Made by a program: the position numbers and the translations under genes. Shown here one piece after another: positions 35,092-46,299 of a DNA stretch of 64,000 nucleotides. Location: the NCBI GenBank assembly GCA_027924645.1, contig BSBN01000233.1, positions 3,924,501-3,988,500 on the forward strand. The letters run 5' to 3'. The first letter of the stretch is position 1; each line of letters opens with the position of its first letter. The notes beneath the pieces are model-generated. The model was not told where the DNA came from, made no database searches, and was given only the letters and a program-made list of their open reading frames with translations. The stretch comes from Cunninghamia lanceolata (Eukaryota > Streptophyta > Pinopsida > Cupressales > Cupressaceae).

Positions 35092-36805
35092 TGCAATGTG
35101 TTTATCACATTGTTTCAAAGAAAAAGATTGTCTGACAATGATACATGCCCCAGTTTGCCCCTAGTACAAGTTTGACAACAGGATGCCCCCTCGGGAGATT
35201 GGATGGGGAAGCCAAGGTGGACGGCGTGAGACGGACAATCTCACGATGAAGAAGGTTAAAAACAAGTTAGAATGAAGAAATTGGTTGAAGAAAGAGCTGA
35301 ATGACACGCTATGCAAGATAAATTGATAACACACACACAAGAAAGCAAGTAAGTATGCACAAATGATACAAGAACAAACAAGGTATTTCCCCTGTCGAGC
35401 CATAAATCGATGATAAATCGATAATGATTGACAACGATAGTGTTGTCATTGTGGGGAAAGATATATACCTAGATCAACACAAAGATGTGGGAAAGATATA
35501 TCCCACTAATGATGATGATTGATTGATTTGGTTTATGACCAGATTAGGATCAAGACCACTGATTGTGATTAGATCATTTGACAAGATTGACTTGACTTGA
35601 GCGGTATGGATTAATAATAGACTTGCATTTGGATCATTGCTTGGACTGATAACTAGAACTATTGACGAGAGATATGATGATAGATAGAAAGTTGATTGAT
35701 AGAAGAATGACTCACAAGCCTTGTTTGTAAACATTGATACTCTACATAGGAATTTTTATTGCATGGGATATGGACATAAATAGATATGATATGGATGTGA
35801 AATGGTTTTACCATCTTGATTTTAGAAGTATTTGAAGTGCTTATTTCATCATTGGGTGATTTAAAATGTTGTAAGAAAATACAAGCATCTAGGTATAATT
35901 GAACCGAGATGACCTGAGTATCGCTTACATGGATTTTGATTTAGCAAGTTAATAAAAGCATTGAGGTATAATTGAACCAAGATGACCTGAGTATTTCTTG
36001 TGTATCAACAAACAAGGATTTCCCCTGTTCATGTTAGACCTTTGAAGTCCTTGATGATCTTTTGTTGATTCCACAAACAGCAGACAACGAAAATGATTGC
36101 CCACATCATAGTATCTCTAGCTTTTGGCATCAACGAGTAGCGTAGAAAGGCATAATAACAAAAAATCAAGACTCTCTAACTTAACCCTTTTCACAAACAT
36201 TCTTAGATTAGATGTTCTTTCTTGCTAGAGTATATATAAAATCACTTTGATATGTTTTTAGTCCTTGTTTTACTTTGCTTTAGAAAGGTTGATGTTTTTG
36301 TGTCAAGATTTTGGTTTGGAAGCATGCTTCGCTGCATGTGTACTTGTCTTAGTGAAAGGTGTCCTCTTAGAATATGTGGCATCCAAGAATCCAATTCCAT
36401 AACCAGGTCAAGGAATTTCCCCCAGTCAGATAAAGGATTGACTTATTATGGATGAATAGACAAACAAAGATGAAGAGACGGGTCCTAAAGGACTGACCTA
36501 GTGCCTCATGGGCTCATTGCTAAATGGCCTTGCCTACGCGATGATGCAGACGCAATGTAGTTTGGGGTGAACTTGGTGGACCTAAGACCTAGGCAATGGA
36601 AAAAGATTTGGACGCAGATGGAATAATAGGATGGAGTGGAGAGGTAGCCTCTGGGGTCCATCAGTATAAGATGGCCTTGCCTATGTGATATCTCAGAGGT
36701 GATGTAGTTTAACAATGGTTCAATGGATCACAAGACAGATGACATGATGGATACAAGCATGGAGGGGCAAAAAGGGATAAGGATGAGGGAGCAACAAGCC
36801 ATGGT
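35092..36805 (-). other. Element C 3' non-coding part
   Basis: Lies where RNase H and integrase should be; I see neither. It contains a 72-bp tandem pair (AGGTATAATTGAACCnAGAT at about 35898 and 35966) and two GATGGCCTTGCCTA repeats near 36523 and 36670. Integrase was probably lost by deletion with a breakpoint near 36805. Confidence 0.5.
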
Positions 36806-37915
36806 AGGTACACAGAGGTTTACCCTGGATGGGTGGCATCAATACCAGAGGGTTCATGAGATACTCTTTTAGCTGTTGAAATGCCTATTCACATGAATCA
36901 GTCCATTTGAAAGGAATATTCTTATGTAGGAGGTGCGTGAATGGGTGGCACTTGTCTACCAATTGAGAAATGAACCTTCTGATAGATTGTAGTTTACCTT
37001 GTAAAGACCTTAGTTGAATGATATTTTGGGTGGTGGCATTTCCATGATAGCCTTCACCTTAGATGGGTCTACTTCTATTCCATTTCCTGATATGATGTAC
37101 CCTAGAAGCTTACCAGATGTGACTCCAAATATGCATTTCTTTGGATTGAGGTGCACATTGAACTGCTCCAATCTTGTGAAGATTTTATCTAACACTGCTA
37201 GGTGTCCTTCTCTTGTGAGTGATTTGGCCAATATGTCATCCACATAATCTTCCATTATGGTGTGCATCATGTCGTGAAAGATTGTGGTCATAGCTCTATG
37301 ATATGTTGCCCCTGCATTTTTCAATCCAAATGGCATGACACACCAACAATAGGTGGCCCATGTACATGTTAATATGGTCTTGTGTTGGTCCTTAGGTGCA
37401 ATTTTGATCTGGTTATATCCTGAGAAACCATCCGTTAGTGACAACATAGAGTGTCATGCCGTGAGATCTACAATGATGTCTATGTTTGGTAGTGGGAAAT
37501 CATCTTTTGGGCAAGCTTTATTGAGGTCTCTGAAGTCCTTACATAGTCAAACTCTCCCATCTAGTTTGGCAATAGGCACGATGTTGGAGATCCACTTAGG
37601 ATAGTCTATTGGTTTGATGAACCCAACATCTAGTAGCTTCTTCAGTTCTTCTTTTACCATGAGGGCAACTTGTGGGTGCATCTTTCTGAGTTTTTGCTTA
37701 ACAGGTTTAGCTCCTAGAGCTAAGGACAAGTGATACATTATGAGATTCAGATCTAGTCCTGGCATGTTTGCATATGACCAAGAAAAGTTTATTTGTTTCC
37801 TTTTGAAGAATTCAGTGAACTCTAGTTTTTCCTGTGTAGTTAGAGATTGTTCCATATGGATCATCCTTGGATTATCGCCTGTGCTGACATTGATTTGCTA
37901 TGCTCATTCTATCAA
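36806..37915 (-). pseudogene. Reverse transcriptase of element C
   Basis: A gypsy RT in one frame from about 37915 to 36806 with several stops, including two TGA at about 37546 and 37450. Visible RT blocks are the N-terminal linker (KMHPQVALMVKEELKKLL), FRDLNKACPKDDFPLPNID, DGFSGYNQIKIAPKD, MPFGLKNAGATYHRAM and the catalytic YVDDIL. After these come NPKKCIFGVTSGKLLGYIIS and the start of the RT-RNase H connection (RRFISQLV, FKWT). The sequence diverges after about 36805, so RNase H and integrase are absent. The RT would copy element RNA into DNA in the particle; this copy is inactive because of stops and truncation. Confidence 0.85.
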
Positions 37916-38533
37916 GATCGATGATCTCTCCTGATGTTTTAGATTGGGGAGAGGGTCAAGCCTTCCATCCTTTGGCACCTCAGAGAGGTTTTCACTGTTG
38001 GATACGTCGTTCATATTTTTACTATTTTCATGATCTAACACTGTTGCAGAGTGGTTTTCACCATTAGATCTATTTTTTATTTTTATATTTTTGAGATTGA
38101 AAGGCTTGGCACTTTCTCCAAAATAGGCCTTGTCATTGATTTCTATGGCATAGCCAGCCCTGTGATCCCCTGTGGGTATATGTTCCCTAAGCTCTAGAAA
38201 TTCTATGATGGCTTCATCGTTTTGGAAGGTATCTAGCTCGGGGCTAGTATCTTGGAGGTCCCAATCTATGAGTTCTAGATACACCAGTGGTAGAGGGTCA
38301 TTTGGTTCGTCGGGTTCTAGGACATTGATGATCAAGATTGAGGAGTTAAGATGGTCGTAATAAGCATTGACAATGCCCACGATGGTACTCTCCACTAGTT
38401 GATCTGTCAAGTTCGGTATTATTCCTTCCTCACGAATTTCACTATCGTTATTATGCGGGTCAAACTCTAATGGTCTAGCCCTTGGACGTATTCCCTCATT
38501 AGTTGCATAGGTAGGGTCATACTCGTGGACCAC
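37916..38533 (-). pseudogene. Acidic linker between G-patch and RT, element C
   Basis: Open frame of 209 codons (37904-38533), in the same frame as RT and protease. It is acidic, with few recognisable features (for example YYDHLNSSILIINVLEPDEP and REHIPTGDHRAGYAI). Such spacers upstream of RT are common in plant gypsy polyproteins with a G-patch. I assign no enzymatic role. Confidence 0.6.
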
Positions 38534-38754
38534 ATCAATATCTTTTTCATCACAAGATAGTTCAGAGAGACTATCCGATTCATACTCATTGGAGTCTATC
38601 TCACTCCATCCTTGTAGTTGGTGAATTTGATCTACTATGTTAGTAGCAAATGTTTCTGGTTGTTTGTTTTTATGTTTGTCTGATCCCTTGGTCTTTGCTT
38701 TGCTGGTGTAGCCTAGTCCTGTAGTGTCTCAAGCTATTAATGTAAGAGGTTGGA

Positions 38755-38845
38755 TAGGTTCAGTGATACCTTCCTTTCTCAATCTGATGGGACCATGACC
38801 TTCATACCCCATTCTTTGTAGTATTGAGAATCCTTGACCATACTT
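38755..38845 (-). pseudogene. G-patch-like motif of element C
   Basis: On the minus strand the translation reads GFSILQRMGYEGHGPIRLRK followed by EGITEPIQPL. This matches the glycine-patch pattern found between protease and RT in many plant gypsy polyproteins. G-patches usually bind RNA or helicases. The GLG step seen in element A is replaced by GPI here. Confidence 0.65.
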
Positions 38846-38911
38846 TGCAGTTTGTATTATGGAGTGATGGTTCTGTTGTTGGGAGAGATGGTCTTCATCT
38901 TTGTATAACCA

Positions 38912-40123
38912 TTATAGAATGTCTTTTTCATCACTCTCATCTTCAAGGCTTCCCCATTTGACAATTGGAACTTTAGTAGTTGTTGTTTCTTTGGGTTTGC
39001 TCATGGAAGGCTTTCCATAGGATCTTGGGGAGATAGGGAGTTGTGATAAACAAAGGGATTGCACAATTGTGTACTCACCTAGGCCTTTATCTTTGACTTT
39101 GAAGTTGGTTTGGGGCACCTTCAATGTGGAAGGGAGTGAAGTTGGGTCAATATGGGATGAAGATGAGGTAGAGGCACGGTTATGGGGAATCACAACTTCA
39201 GGTTTTGAGTGCACAGTGTTACAGTATTGAAATGGATTAGAATCACCTTGGATGGTGATTTCTTGACCTTCAAAGGGGAACTTTATACACTGGTGGTAGG
39301 TTGAAGGTACTGCCTTCATAGCATGTATCCAAGGTCTCCCAAGGAGAATGTTATATGCAAGCTCCATGTTAAGGACTTGACACACTACATCTTTTACTAC
39401 AGGTCCCACTCTGATAGGTAAAACAACCACTCCTTTTGAAGTTCTTTCCTCTTCATCATAGGATTTGATGGTGATTTTCCTTTTTGGATCTATATCTTTC
39501 TCTAAAAACCCCAATGCAAGGATTAGCTTTAAAGTCCAAATATTTAAACCAGCCCCTCCATCAATTAGAACCCTCTTGATTTTCTGCTTGTGGATGAAGG
39601 CTTCAATGTGGAGAGAGGAATTATGAGGTTGAGTGGGAAACATATCATCCTTTTCAGTGAATGATAGGGAGTGAGGTGTGGTAATGTTACCTACCATGGT
39701 CTAAAATTTCTCTTTGGCAAGGTTTGTTGGCAAGGTGGCTTCGGAAAGAGCTTGATCCAGTATGGCTCTGTGAGATGGGGGCAAACACAAAAGCTCTAAG
39801 ATGGAGATATGTGTAGGAGTTTTGTGGAGTTGATCCAAGACACTATACTGATTGGATGAAGGGGATGGATTGGATGGGACTCCCTTAAGAGTAACATTTC
39901 CACTGTGAGTGGTCACTTTACAATCAGGAGTATTATTTAGGGTATTCACGTGTGACTCACTTTTAGAAATGTGGTTGACCACATAGTCAAATCCTACATT
40001 CGTATAATTGGCATTATTATTGCCACTGTTGGTTTGTCTAGAACCTCCACCCTGCTCATAATTGGGAAGTGGATCCTTTAATGCCAAATGATCAATGTTA
40101 GAGGCATGTCCATTGAGTGACAC
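38912..40123 (-). pseudogene. Protease and upstream linker of element C
   Basis: Two open stretches in one frame (40123-39701 and 39697-38912), separated by one TAG. The first carries a plant-gypsy linker (HISILELLCLPPSHRAILDQ). The second is an aspartic protease with VLIDGGAGLNIW at the active site (DGG in place of the usual DSG or DTG) and the downstream block YNILLGRPWIHAMKAVPSTY. In active elements this enzyme cuts the polyprotein. The glycine at the second active-site position may reduce activity or may be a family trait. Confidence 0.8.
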
Positions 40124-40140
40124 CTTTTTCTAGTCCAATA

Positions 40141-41491
40141 GGTCTTGAATGGTATGCTTGAGTGCTATTCAATCATTTGTTTTGTGTCCCTTGTTCCGGT
40201 GAAACTCGCAGAAGTTGTTGTCATTCCACCAAGGAGGTTTGACCTTTGGTTCATAATCTCGTGCTGCCGGAAGCGTTATGAGTTGATTTTCTAGAAGCTT
40301 CCATAGGTTGGTTTCCAATGATTCTCCCAGAGGTGTGAATTTTCTCCTCAGTTGATAGTTTGTAAACCATGATTTTAGTGTTTCACAGTTTATTTTGTTG
40401 GAGATTGTTTTGTGGGCTTGTTAAAGTGAAAATTGGTTGTTTTTGTGCCACATTTTTGGCATCCACCACCCCATCATTCACAACATTCTTATTCTTTGTC
40501 CAGAAGCATGGTTTTTCCATGTTGGTATTTGTACTTGGAGTGTCTTTGTATAGTTTGATTTGTCCTTTCGCTACCAACACCTTCTCAATGATCAAGCCCA
40601 TCTCAATAACCTTTCTGAAGGAAGAAGGGCACTGTATCTGGATTTGGTAGCTAAGGTCAGTGTGGAGGTTATGAATGAACATTTCTAGCATTTGTTTTTC
40701 AGGTATTTGGTGCAGACATTTTCTTGCCAATTGTCTCCATCTTTGTAAGAATGCGGCAAACCATTCTCCACCTTTTTGCTTGGTGTTACAAAGATCTAAA
40801 ATTGAGATGTCATGCTCAATATTATAGGAGAAGTGTAGGATTAACTTGTCCATGAGTTCATTAAATGTTTAGGTGCCAGGGGATAGTCTAGAGAACCACT
40901 CCAATGCTTGTCCTCCCAGCTTCTAGGAAACAATCACATTAGGTACGTATCATTATGGGCAACTTCTATGCATGCTGCACTATACTCTCTAATGTGGTCT
41001 CTTGGATCACCTTTTCCCTGATACTTGTCAAATTTGGATACCTTGAATTTAGAGGGAAAATGTATCATGACCAATGATTTATCAAAAGGATATGGTGAAA
41101 TATCCTATAGAGAGTAATGTTTCATTGATGTTCCAGTTTGCATGTCTGTGAACTGTTGTTGTAAGGCTTGGATTTGTTGCATTATTAAGCATAAAGCATT
41201 GGTGGAGTCAGTGGTTGCTTTCCCTTTGTCTATGGTTCTTTCTTCTCATGAACTATCTTCAAGGATTCTTTCATCTTTAGTTTCTTTTAAGGCATTAACA
41301 TCAAAGTCCTTGGGTAGTTTTACTCCTTGACTTGCTAGGTAAAGCAAGAATCTAGTAGGTTCTTGGGTGAGCACCTTATCCATTAGTCATTGGAACTTTC
41401 GGTCTTGTTGCATTTGTAGTAGCTCTTCCTAAGTAATCTCCTCATCACTATCGTGAGGGGTGGCGACAAATTTTTTAGAGGTGCCTACCAT
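40141..41491 (-). pseudogene. Gag of element C
   Basis: Starts at ATG 41491 (MVGTSKKFVATPHDSDEEIT) and continues with stops and at least one frameshift. The matrix/capsid part is clear: PFPSKFKVSKFDKYQGKGDP, DHIREYSAACIEVAHNDTYL, then EWFAAFLQRWRQLARKCLHQ and MFIHNLHTDLSYQIQIQCP. A CCHC knuckle at about 40175-40225 reads FCEFHRNKGHKTND followed by TGA where the last cysteine belongs. Gag would form the particle and bind element RNA. It shares the frame of the protease after about 40.23 kb. Confidence 0.8.
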
Positions 41492-44160
41492 TTCTAATTG
41501 TTTTTGGTGTTGAGATCTTATTAGGACCATGTAAATGTGAGTTTTGGATAGGATGACATTAAAGCAAAAAATTGTAGTGGCAAGGTTTGAACAAGGGAAC
41601 TCTTAGAACAAACACATCAAACAAGATGGTAGATACAAAATGATAGTCGAAGTAAGGATGTTGATATCCGATTACTTGATGTTGAGTAGTCTTGCACAAG
41701 CCCCTAGAGAAGTTTTGAAGGATGATTGATCCTTGGCTGTGGAGATTTTCTAGGTTTGTTTGAGATTGAATTGATCTAGAATTTTTTTGTCCTAACTTGA
41801 TTTTCTATACTTGGTGTGCTTGTTGACTTTGGGAACTCTTGCAAACTGTTGTGGAAGTGGATAGAAAAAGTGCTTGCACAGTAAAAACTGATCTCAGAAA
41901 TTGGAATACAGTTGAAATGGGTACTTAGAAGTGGTGAAATTTTGTTTTCAAAATGTGTGGAGATGCTCTCTATTTTGCACACGCAGGAATCAAATGCGTA
42001 GGAACAAAGTGTAAAAGCATAGCAGGTCGAGATAAATGCACAGAACTGTCAAATTTCAAAAGTGCAGTAATAGATACTAGATGCGCAGGAAGTTGGTTTA
42101 GATGCGCAGAAAGTCTAAGCAGATGCATAGGTTCACAAGTCAAATGCGTAGTTCTAGTTTTCTAAATGTTTTTGCAAAGTTTTTCGACATGTTTTTCAGT
42201 TTTTTTTAGATTTTTGGGTGTAGGTTGGTCTTGTGATTTTGATTTTATCAATTATAGCAAGAAAACACAACAAACACATAGAATGATTTCATGGTCTTTT
42301 TAACTTTTTTTGAAAATTTTTGGACTCTTTTTAACTAAAAAACAAGTACCATCCTAGGCTGGTAAATGATAGTATTTGTCAGATCCCCTAGCTGTGCATA
42401 TTCAAAGTGGATAGCTTCAAGATCTTGGTAGTACCGGCTCCCCTCATGGCACATACTTCTCATGCATACCAAGATCTAAGTTTGCCAAGGCTTGTACCCC
42501 CACCAAGCCTTAGGATTGTCTCTGCTATCTCTACTAAGAACCACTTGAATCGGGGCGGCTTCAAACGTCCCACCTTTTGCACCAACAAATAGAAGGATTT
42601 TGGTCTACTAAACAAAGGATATGTAATAAGGGCAGCCGTTCAAGTGGTTACCCATGCGGTAGCACTACTCTCCGTTGTTGAGTCTCCCAGCCTGCAAGGG
42701 TTACACCTTGAAGGGTTTTGGGGGAGGTTGGCTGTCAGTGTAACACAACTTCACTCATTGTTTAAAGCTTTCACTCCAAACACAATTTATTTTGAGTGGC
42801 TTGGCAGGGCTTAGCTTTAGCCTATTACCACTTAGGGTCATTCCTACTTGGATGGATGGGTATCCAAGAGCAGGCCCTTCTAAAGGTTTAACACATGCGA
42901 AATGCTATGTCTGGCATTTTGGTCACCCAAAATAGGGGAGAGCATAGGCCTAGTATCATTCCAAAAACATGAAAGACATTGGTTCTTTAACCTCTAGTTA
43001 AAAAATAAAGAAAACTAAATGTGTTAATCTACCAAGCATAATCCATTTGACTAGATAGCAATAACGTTGAAAAGGTGGTTCATTTTATTTCTTAAACAAA
43101 TCTATGTGAAAATTTTTTGTTGCAGAATAAAAGGAAACATGTTACTTTCCCCTAAGTTAATCTAGAAGAGAGATTTGTAATTGTAAGATTGACTTCAAAG
43201 ATTTGTTCAATTTTTAACCACCTAAATGGGACTAAGCGCAAGTTGTATGCAATGAATCAGTTTACTTTCCTAATTAGAGCTAGATGAAAACTATATGCAA
43301 GTTGCATGAACAATTGTTTACTCCTTCCTAATTTGAACTACATGAAAATTGTATGCAAGTTGCATGAACAATTGTTTACTCCTTCCTAATTTGAACTACA
43401 TGAAAATTGTATGCAAGTTGCATGAACAATTGTTTACTCCTTCCTAATTAGAACTAGATGAAAATTATATGCAAGTTGCATGATATTGCCTAAACTAATC
43501 CTATTCAACACTTAGTGGATGTTTTGTACCAAAACCAGATTAGTAGTCTCTTGGTATCCACCTATGGTCCAAGAAAACAAAAATGAATCAAGAAGTTTGC
43601 CAATCAAATGTTTAGGTGAAAAACACATAATCTGGAAAAGTTCATGAGAATATGATTTTTGATAGAAAAATAGATATCAAAATTAGAATTTTCACGAAAT
43701 TCTATGTTGTTTCAAAAAGAATTCATGAAAATTTGATATAAAATGCCCAAGTTATGACCGTTTGGAGTTCCCAAGGTAATGTTGACTTTGACTGTTAATA
43801 CCTAATTATTTTGACCCAGTGGGCTGAAGATACCTATACCGTTGCAAAGTTTATCAAATCAACTTTCCAACGACTATAAATTTGTAAAAATCAGACCTCC
43901 CTGCAAAAAGTTATGCTAAAAAGAAAAACAAATGCCCTTATTTTAACAACATTATCACTCAAAAAAAATTGAATAAACAAATAAAAGAAAGATTAAAATT
44001 TTAACATTAAAATTTTAAAAAAATTTAAATTATAACATTAAAATAAATAACCTAACCCTAAAAATTTTCAACCCTAAAAGTTTTTTTTTGTTTTATATAA
44101 TGTTTTTGCACTGTTTTGATTTTTATATTTTTTTTAATGTAACAAATGTTTGTTTTTTTT
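41492..44160 (-). other. Element C leader
   Basis: Non-coding. It includes a loose repeat of ATGCGCAG-type words (41975-42160), GC-richer sequence at 42.4-42.9 kb, a four-unit 58-bp tandem (43261-43490) and a part similar to A's leader (43.68-43.94 kb). It becomes very A/T-rich from 43.97 kb to the inversion point. No gene is seen. Confidence 0.5.
43261..43490. repeat. 56-58 bp tandem, four units
   Basis: Units start at about 43261, 43317, 43375 and 43433, each TTTACTCCTTCCTAATTTGA then ACATGAAAATTGTATGCAAG then TTGCATGAACAATTG. The middle two are almost identical. Confidence 0.9.
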
Positions 44161-44168
44161 GTTGTTTT

Positions 44169-45134
44169 TTCAGATAATATTTTAATATTTATCTTAATTC
44201 TTATTTTCTTCTATCAATTAAATAAATATTCTTATTTGATTGGTTCATTATCCCATAATTAAATAAAAATCAATTTATTTAATTAAATTCCCTAAATTCT
44301 TCTAATGTCTCACATAATTAAATAATCCTAAATTATTTAATTAATCCTAATTTCCTCTATCCTAAGTCCTAATTCCATAAATCCACCTCATCAATCCACC
44401 TCACCTTTCCACCTCTCCATGTTGCACATGTAATTAAATATTTTAAATATTTAATTAGCTAATATTCCCTCACCCACATGTCCTATTTATCCTCCATTCA
44501 AAATTAGTTAACTCATCAATCAAATCTGTTAACTAATTACTCATTTGAGTTCACTAATCAATCAATTCATTTAACTGATTAGTCAATTTAGTCAACTCCC
44601 TAATCAACCCACTTAACTGATCAATCAATTCTGTTAACTCTTCAATCTATTCTGTTAACTCCTCTTTCTATTCACGCACATTCATCAACCATTCTCAACC
44701 ATTGATCTTCTAATTTCTTCTCAACCATTGATCTCTTCTCTTCTAAGTCTATAAATTGAACCTTATTCCTTCATTTCTATAATCCAAGCTTTCAATACAA
44801 TTACTCTGTCGAATTACTAGCATGCCTTTGGCACCCCCACTACCATACATTTGCTTAAGATCACCCTCATTTCTTTGAAGCTCATCTTCATAGAAATAAA
44901 GTATCACAACCATTTCTCCATCGCCATCTTGAAGAATGAAGCAAGGAAGTGCACTTCCTGAGGGCAACTTTCATCACAAAAGATCGATCGAGACTAGGTG
45001 AACAATGGAAGCCATAGGATAACAAGGTTTGTGAAGTTTGTGCTTTATTTGTTCAATCTTGTTATTCACAATTTCTATTAATGTTCATTGGTTTATTAAT
45101 GGTTTTATGCTATTAATAACAATTTCTAATAACA
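44169..45134 (+). repeat. Inverted LTR of element C
   Basis: Reverse complement of 33996-35075 with moderate divergence. It lacks the first roughly 35 bases of the LTR (including the TGTATACACC end) and ends CAATTTCTAATAACA. In plus orientation it is followed by a PBS, so it reads as a 5' LTR pointing away from C's gag and pol. Confidence 0.8.
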
Positions 45135-45138
45135 TTTC

Positions 45139-45160
45139 TGGTGCCCACCGTGATCTGACC
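45139..45160 (+). other. Primer-binding site next to C's inverted LTR
   Basis: TGGTGCCCACCGTGATCTGA begins five bases after the LTR end and resembles the TGGTGCCCACCGTGGGGCC-type PBS of some plant gypsy elements. The following leader to about 45.43 kb ends in an A-rich tract that matches the style of the A-rich end of C's remaining leader near 44.1 kb. Confidence 0.7.
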
Positions 45161-45429
45161 CATCTTGTTTGTGAGTGTTTGTTAAGGTTTTTTGTTGCAG
45201 ATTTAGGTCTTCTTGAGGAAAATCTAGAAATCAACTTTCAAACACGACCTCTTATGCTCAATCGGACCTCACTGTTGAGCTCGGGAGGCCTCACAGGTGA
45301 AAAATAACATATAATTTGCCTACTTTTCGTTACTTGTAAATTTTTGAATTTTTTTTATTTTTACACTATTTTTTACAAAAAAACAAAAAAAACAAAAAAA
45401 ATACAGAAAAAAAAACACACAGCAAAAAA

Positions 45430-46055
45430 TCATACTATCTCCAACTTGATTTTATCTTGTTATTCAAATCTACATTTGATTTGTCAGGGCACATTTGATG
45501 CTTTTATGTGATTCAATTAACTGGTTCCTTCGAAAGGATTAAAATTTCCTATTAATTAATCATAGTAACCTGGTAACAATCATTTGGATCATTAAAGAAG
45601 AGTCTGATAGTTACATTCTTGCACATTTGTACAAGGTACAAACAATCACAAGTGCCAAGCAATTCAAATTGTAGCTAGCAAGTAGGTCACATATCATTCA
45701 CCTCTTGACTCCATTAGCCCACAGATAAGGCACTGGTCATACCCATTCCATTTTAGAATTTTACAAAATCTTATCCATACATTCACATTTCAAATTTTAG
45801 TAGGAGTAGTTAGTAAGCCTTCATCTATTTCACTCCATGCCACTGTAGATAGATCCATAAATTCAACTAAGTCATACAACTCTTAATCTGCTTCAGCTAT
45901 AAAGGTCCACCCGCCTAGGTTTAGCAGAACTTGAAGTGCAGGAAGTCATCAACCATATAGGTTAACTTCGTTCATTAGTTCAAAAACATTGGAAGTCTGA
46001 TCGTAGAACCTGGCATCCTCTTAGGATTTGTAACTTGCATTTTTTAGACCTAATA
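45430..46055 (+). repeat. Left LTR of element D, part 3
   Basis: Matches about 52649-53275 of the right LTR. It ends TTTTTAGACCTAATA, where the right LTR has TTTTTTAGACTAACA. The PBS follows. Confidence 0.85.
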
Positions 46056-46058
46056 GAT

Positions 46059-46078
46059 TGGTGACTCTGCTGGGGAGT
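46059..46078 (+). other. Primer-binding site of element D
   Basis: TGGTGACTCTGCTGGGGAGT, three bases after the LTR end. It resembles the TGGCGACTCTGCTGGGGA class used by plant gypsy elements. Confidence 0.75.
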
Positions 46079-46299
46079 AACTCTAGAATACTTGGTTTTA
46101 GCCTATCCACTCATAGAGTCAAGATTTAAACAAATTAGTAACTCCGCTAGTAGAAGAATCCAGAAAGATAAGATTTATTCCTCTTCTGGAAAAGAGGTGG
46201 CGACTCTATTAAAAGGAACTGAATGAAAAATACATTTTGAACAACTATATTTCTAGATGAAATAAAGATTGAAGGATGCTGCATATTTCTTATTAAAGT

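Larger units (their letters stand above)
33996..45429 (-). mobile_element. Element C: gypsy element with inverted 5' end
   Basis: Minus-strand Ty3/gypsy element inside D's left LTR. Order on the plus map: 3' LTR (33996-35075), PPT, a non-coding 3' part, RT, linker with G-patch motif, protease, gag, leader (to about 44160), then an LTR plus PBS plus leader piece in the opposite orientation (44169 to about 45429). RNase H and integrase are missing; RT homology stops near 36805. D sequence resumes at about 45430 with about 117 bp of host LTR (52532-52648 in the right copy) missing. The simplest reading is one element whose 5' end was inverted, with small losses at the breakpoints. Confidence 0.7.

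Noticed and set aside
33996..45134. Large DNA transposon with 1-kb inverted ends
   Set aside because: The inverted ends are LTRs with a PPT on one side and a PBS on the other, and the interior codes for gypsy gag-pol; an inversion explains it better.
46059..46078. tRNA gene
   Set aside because: TGG-initial stretches next to LTRs are primer-binding sites about 20 bases long; I found no cloverleaf around them or elsewhere.
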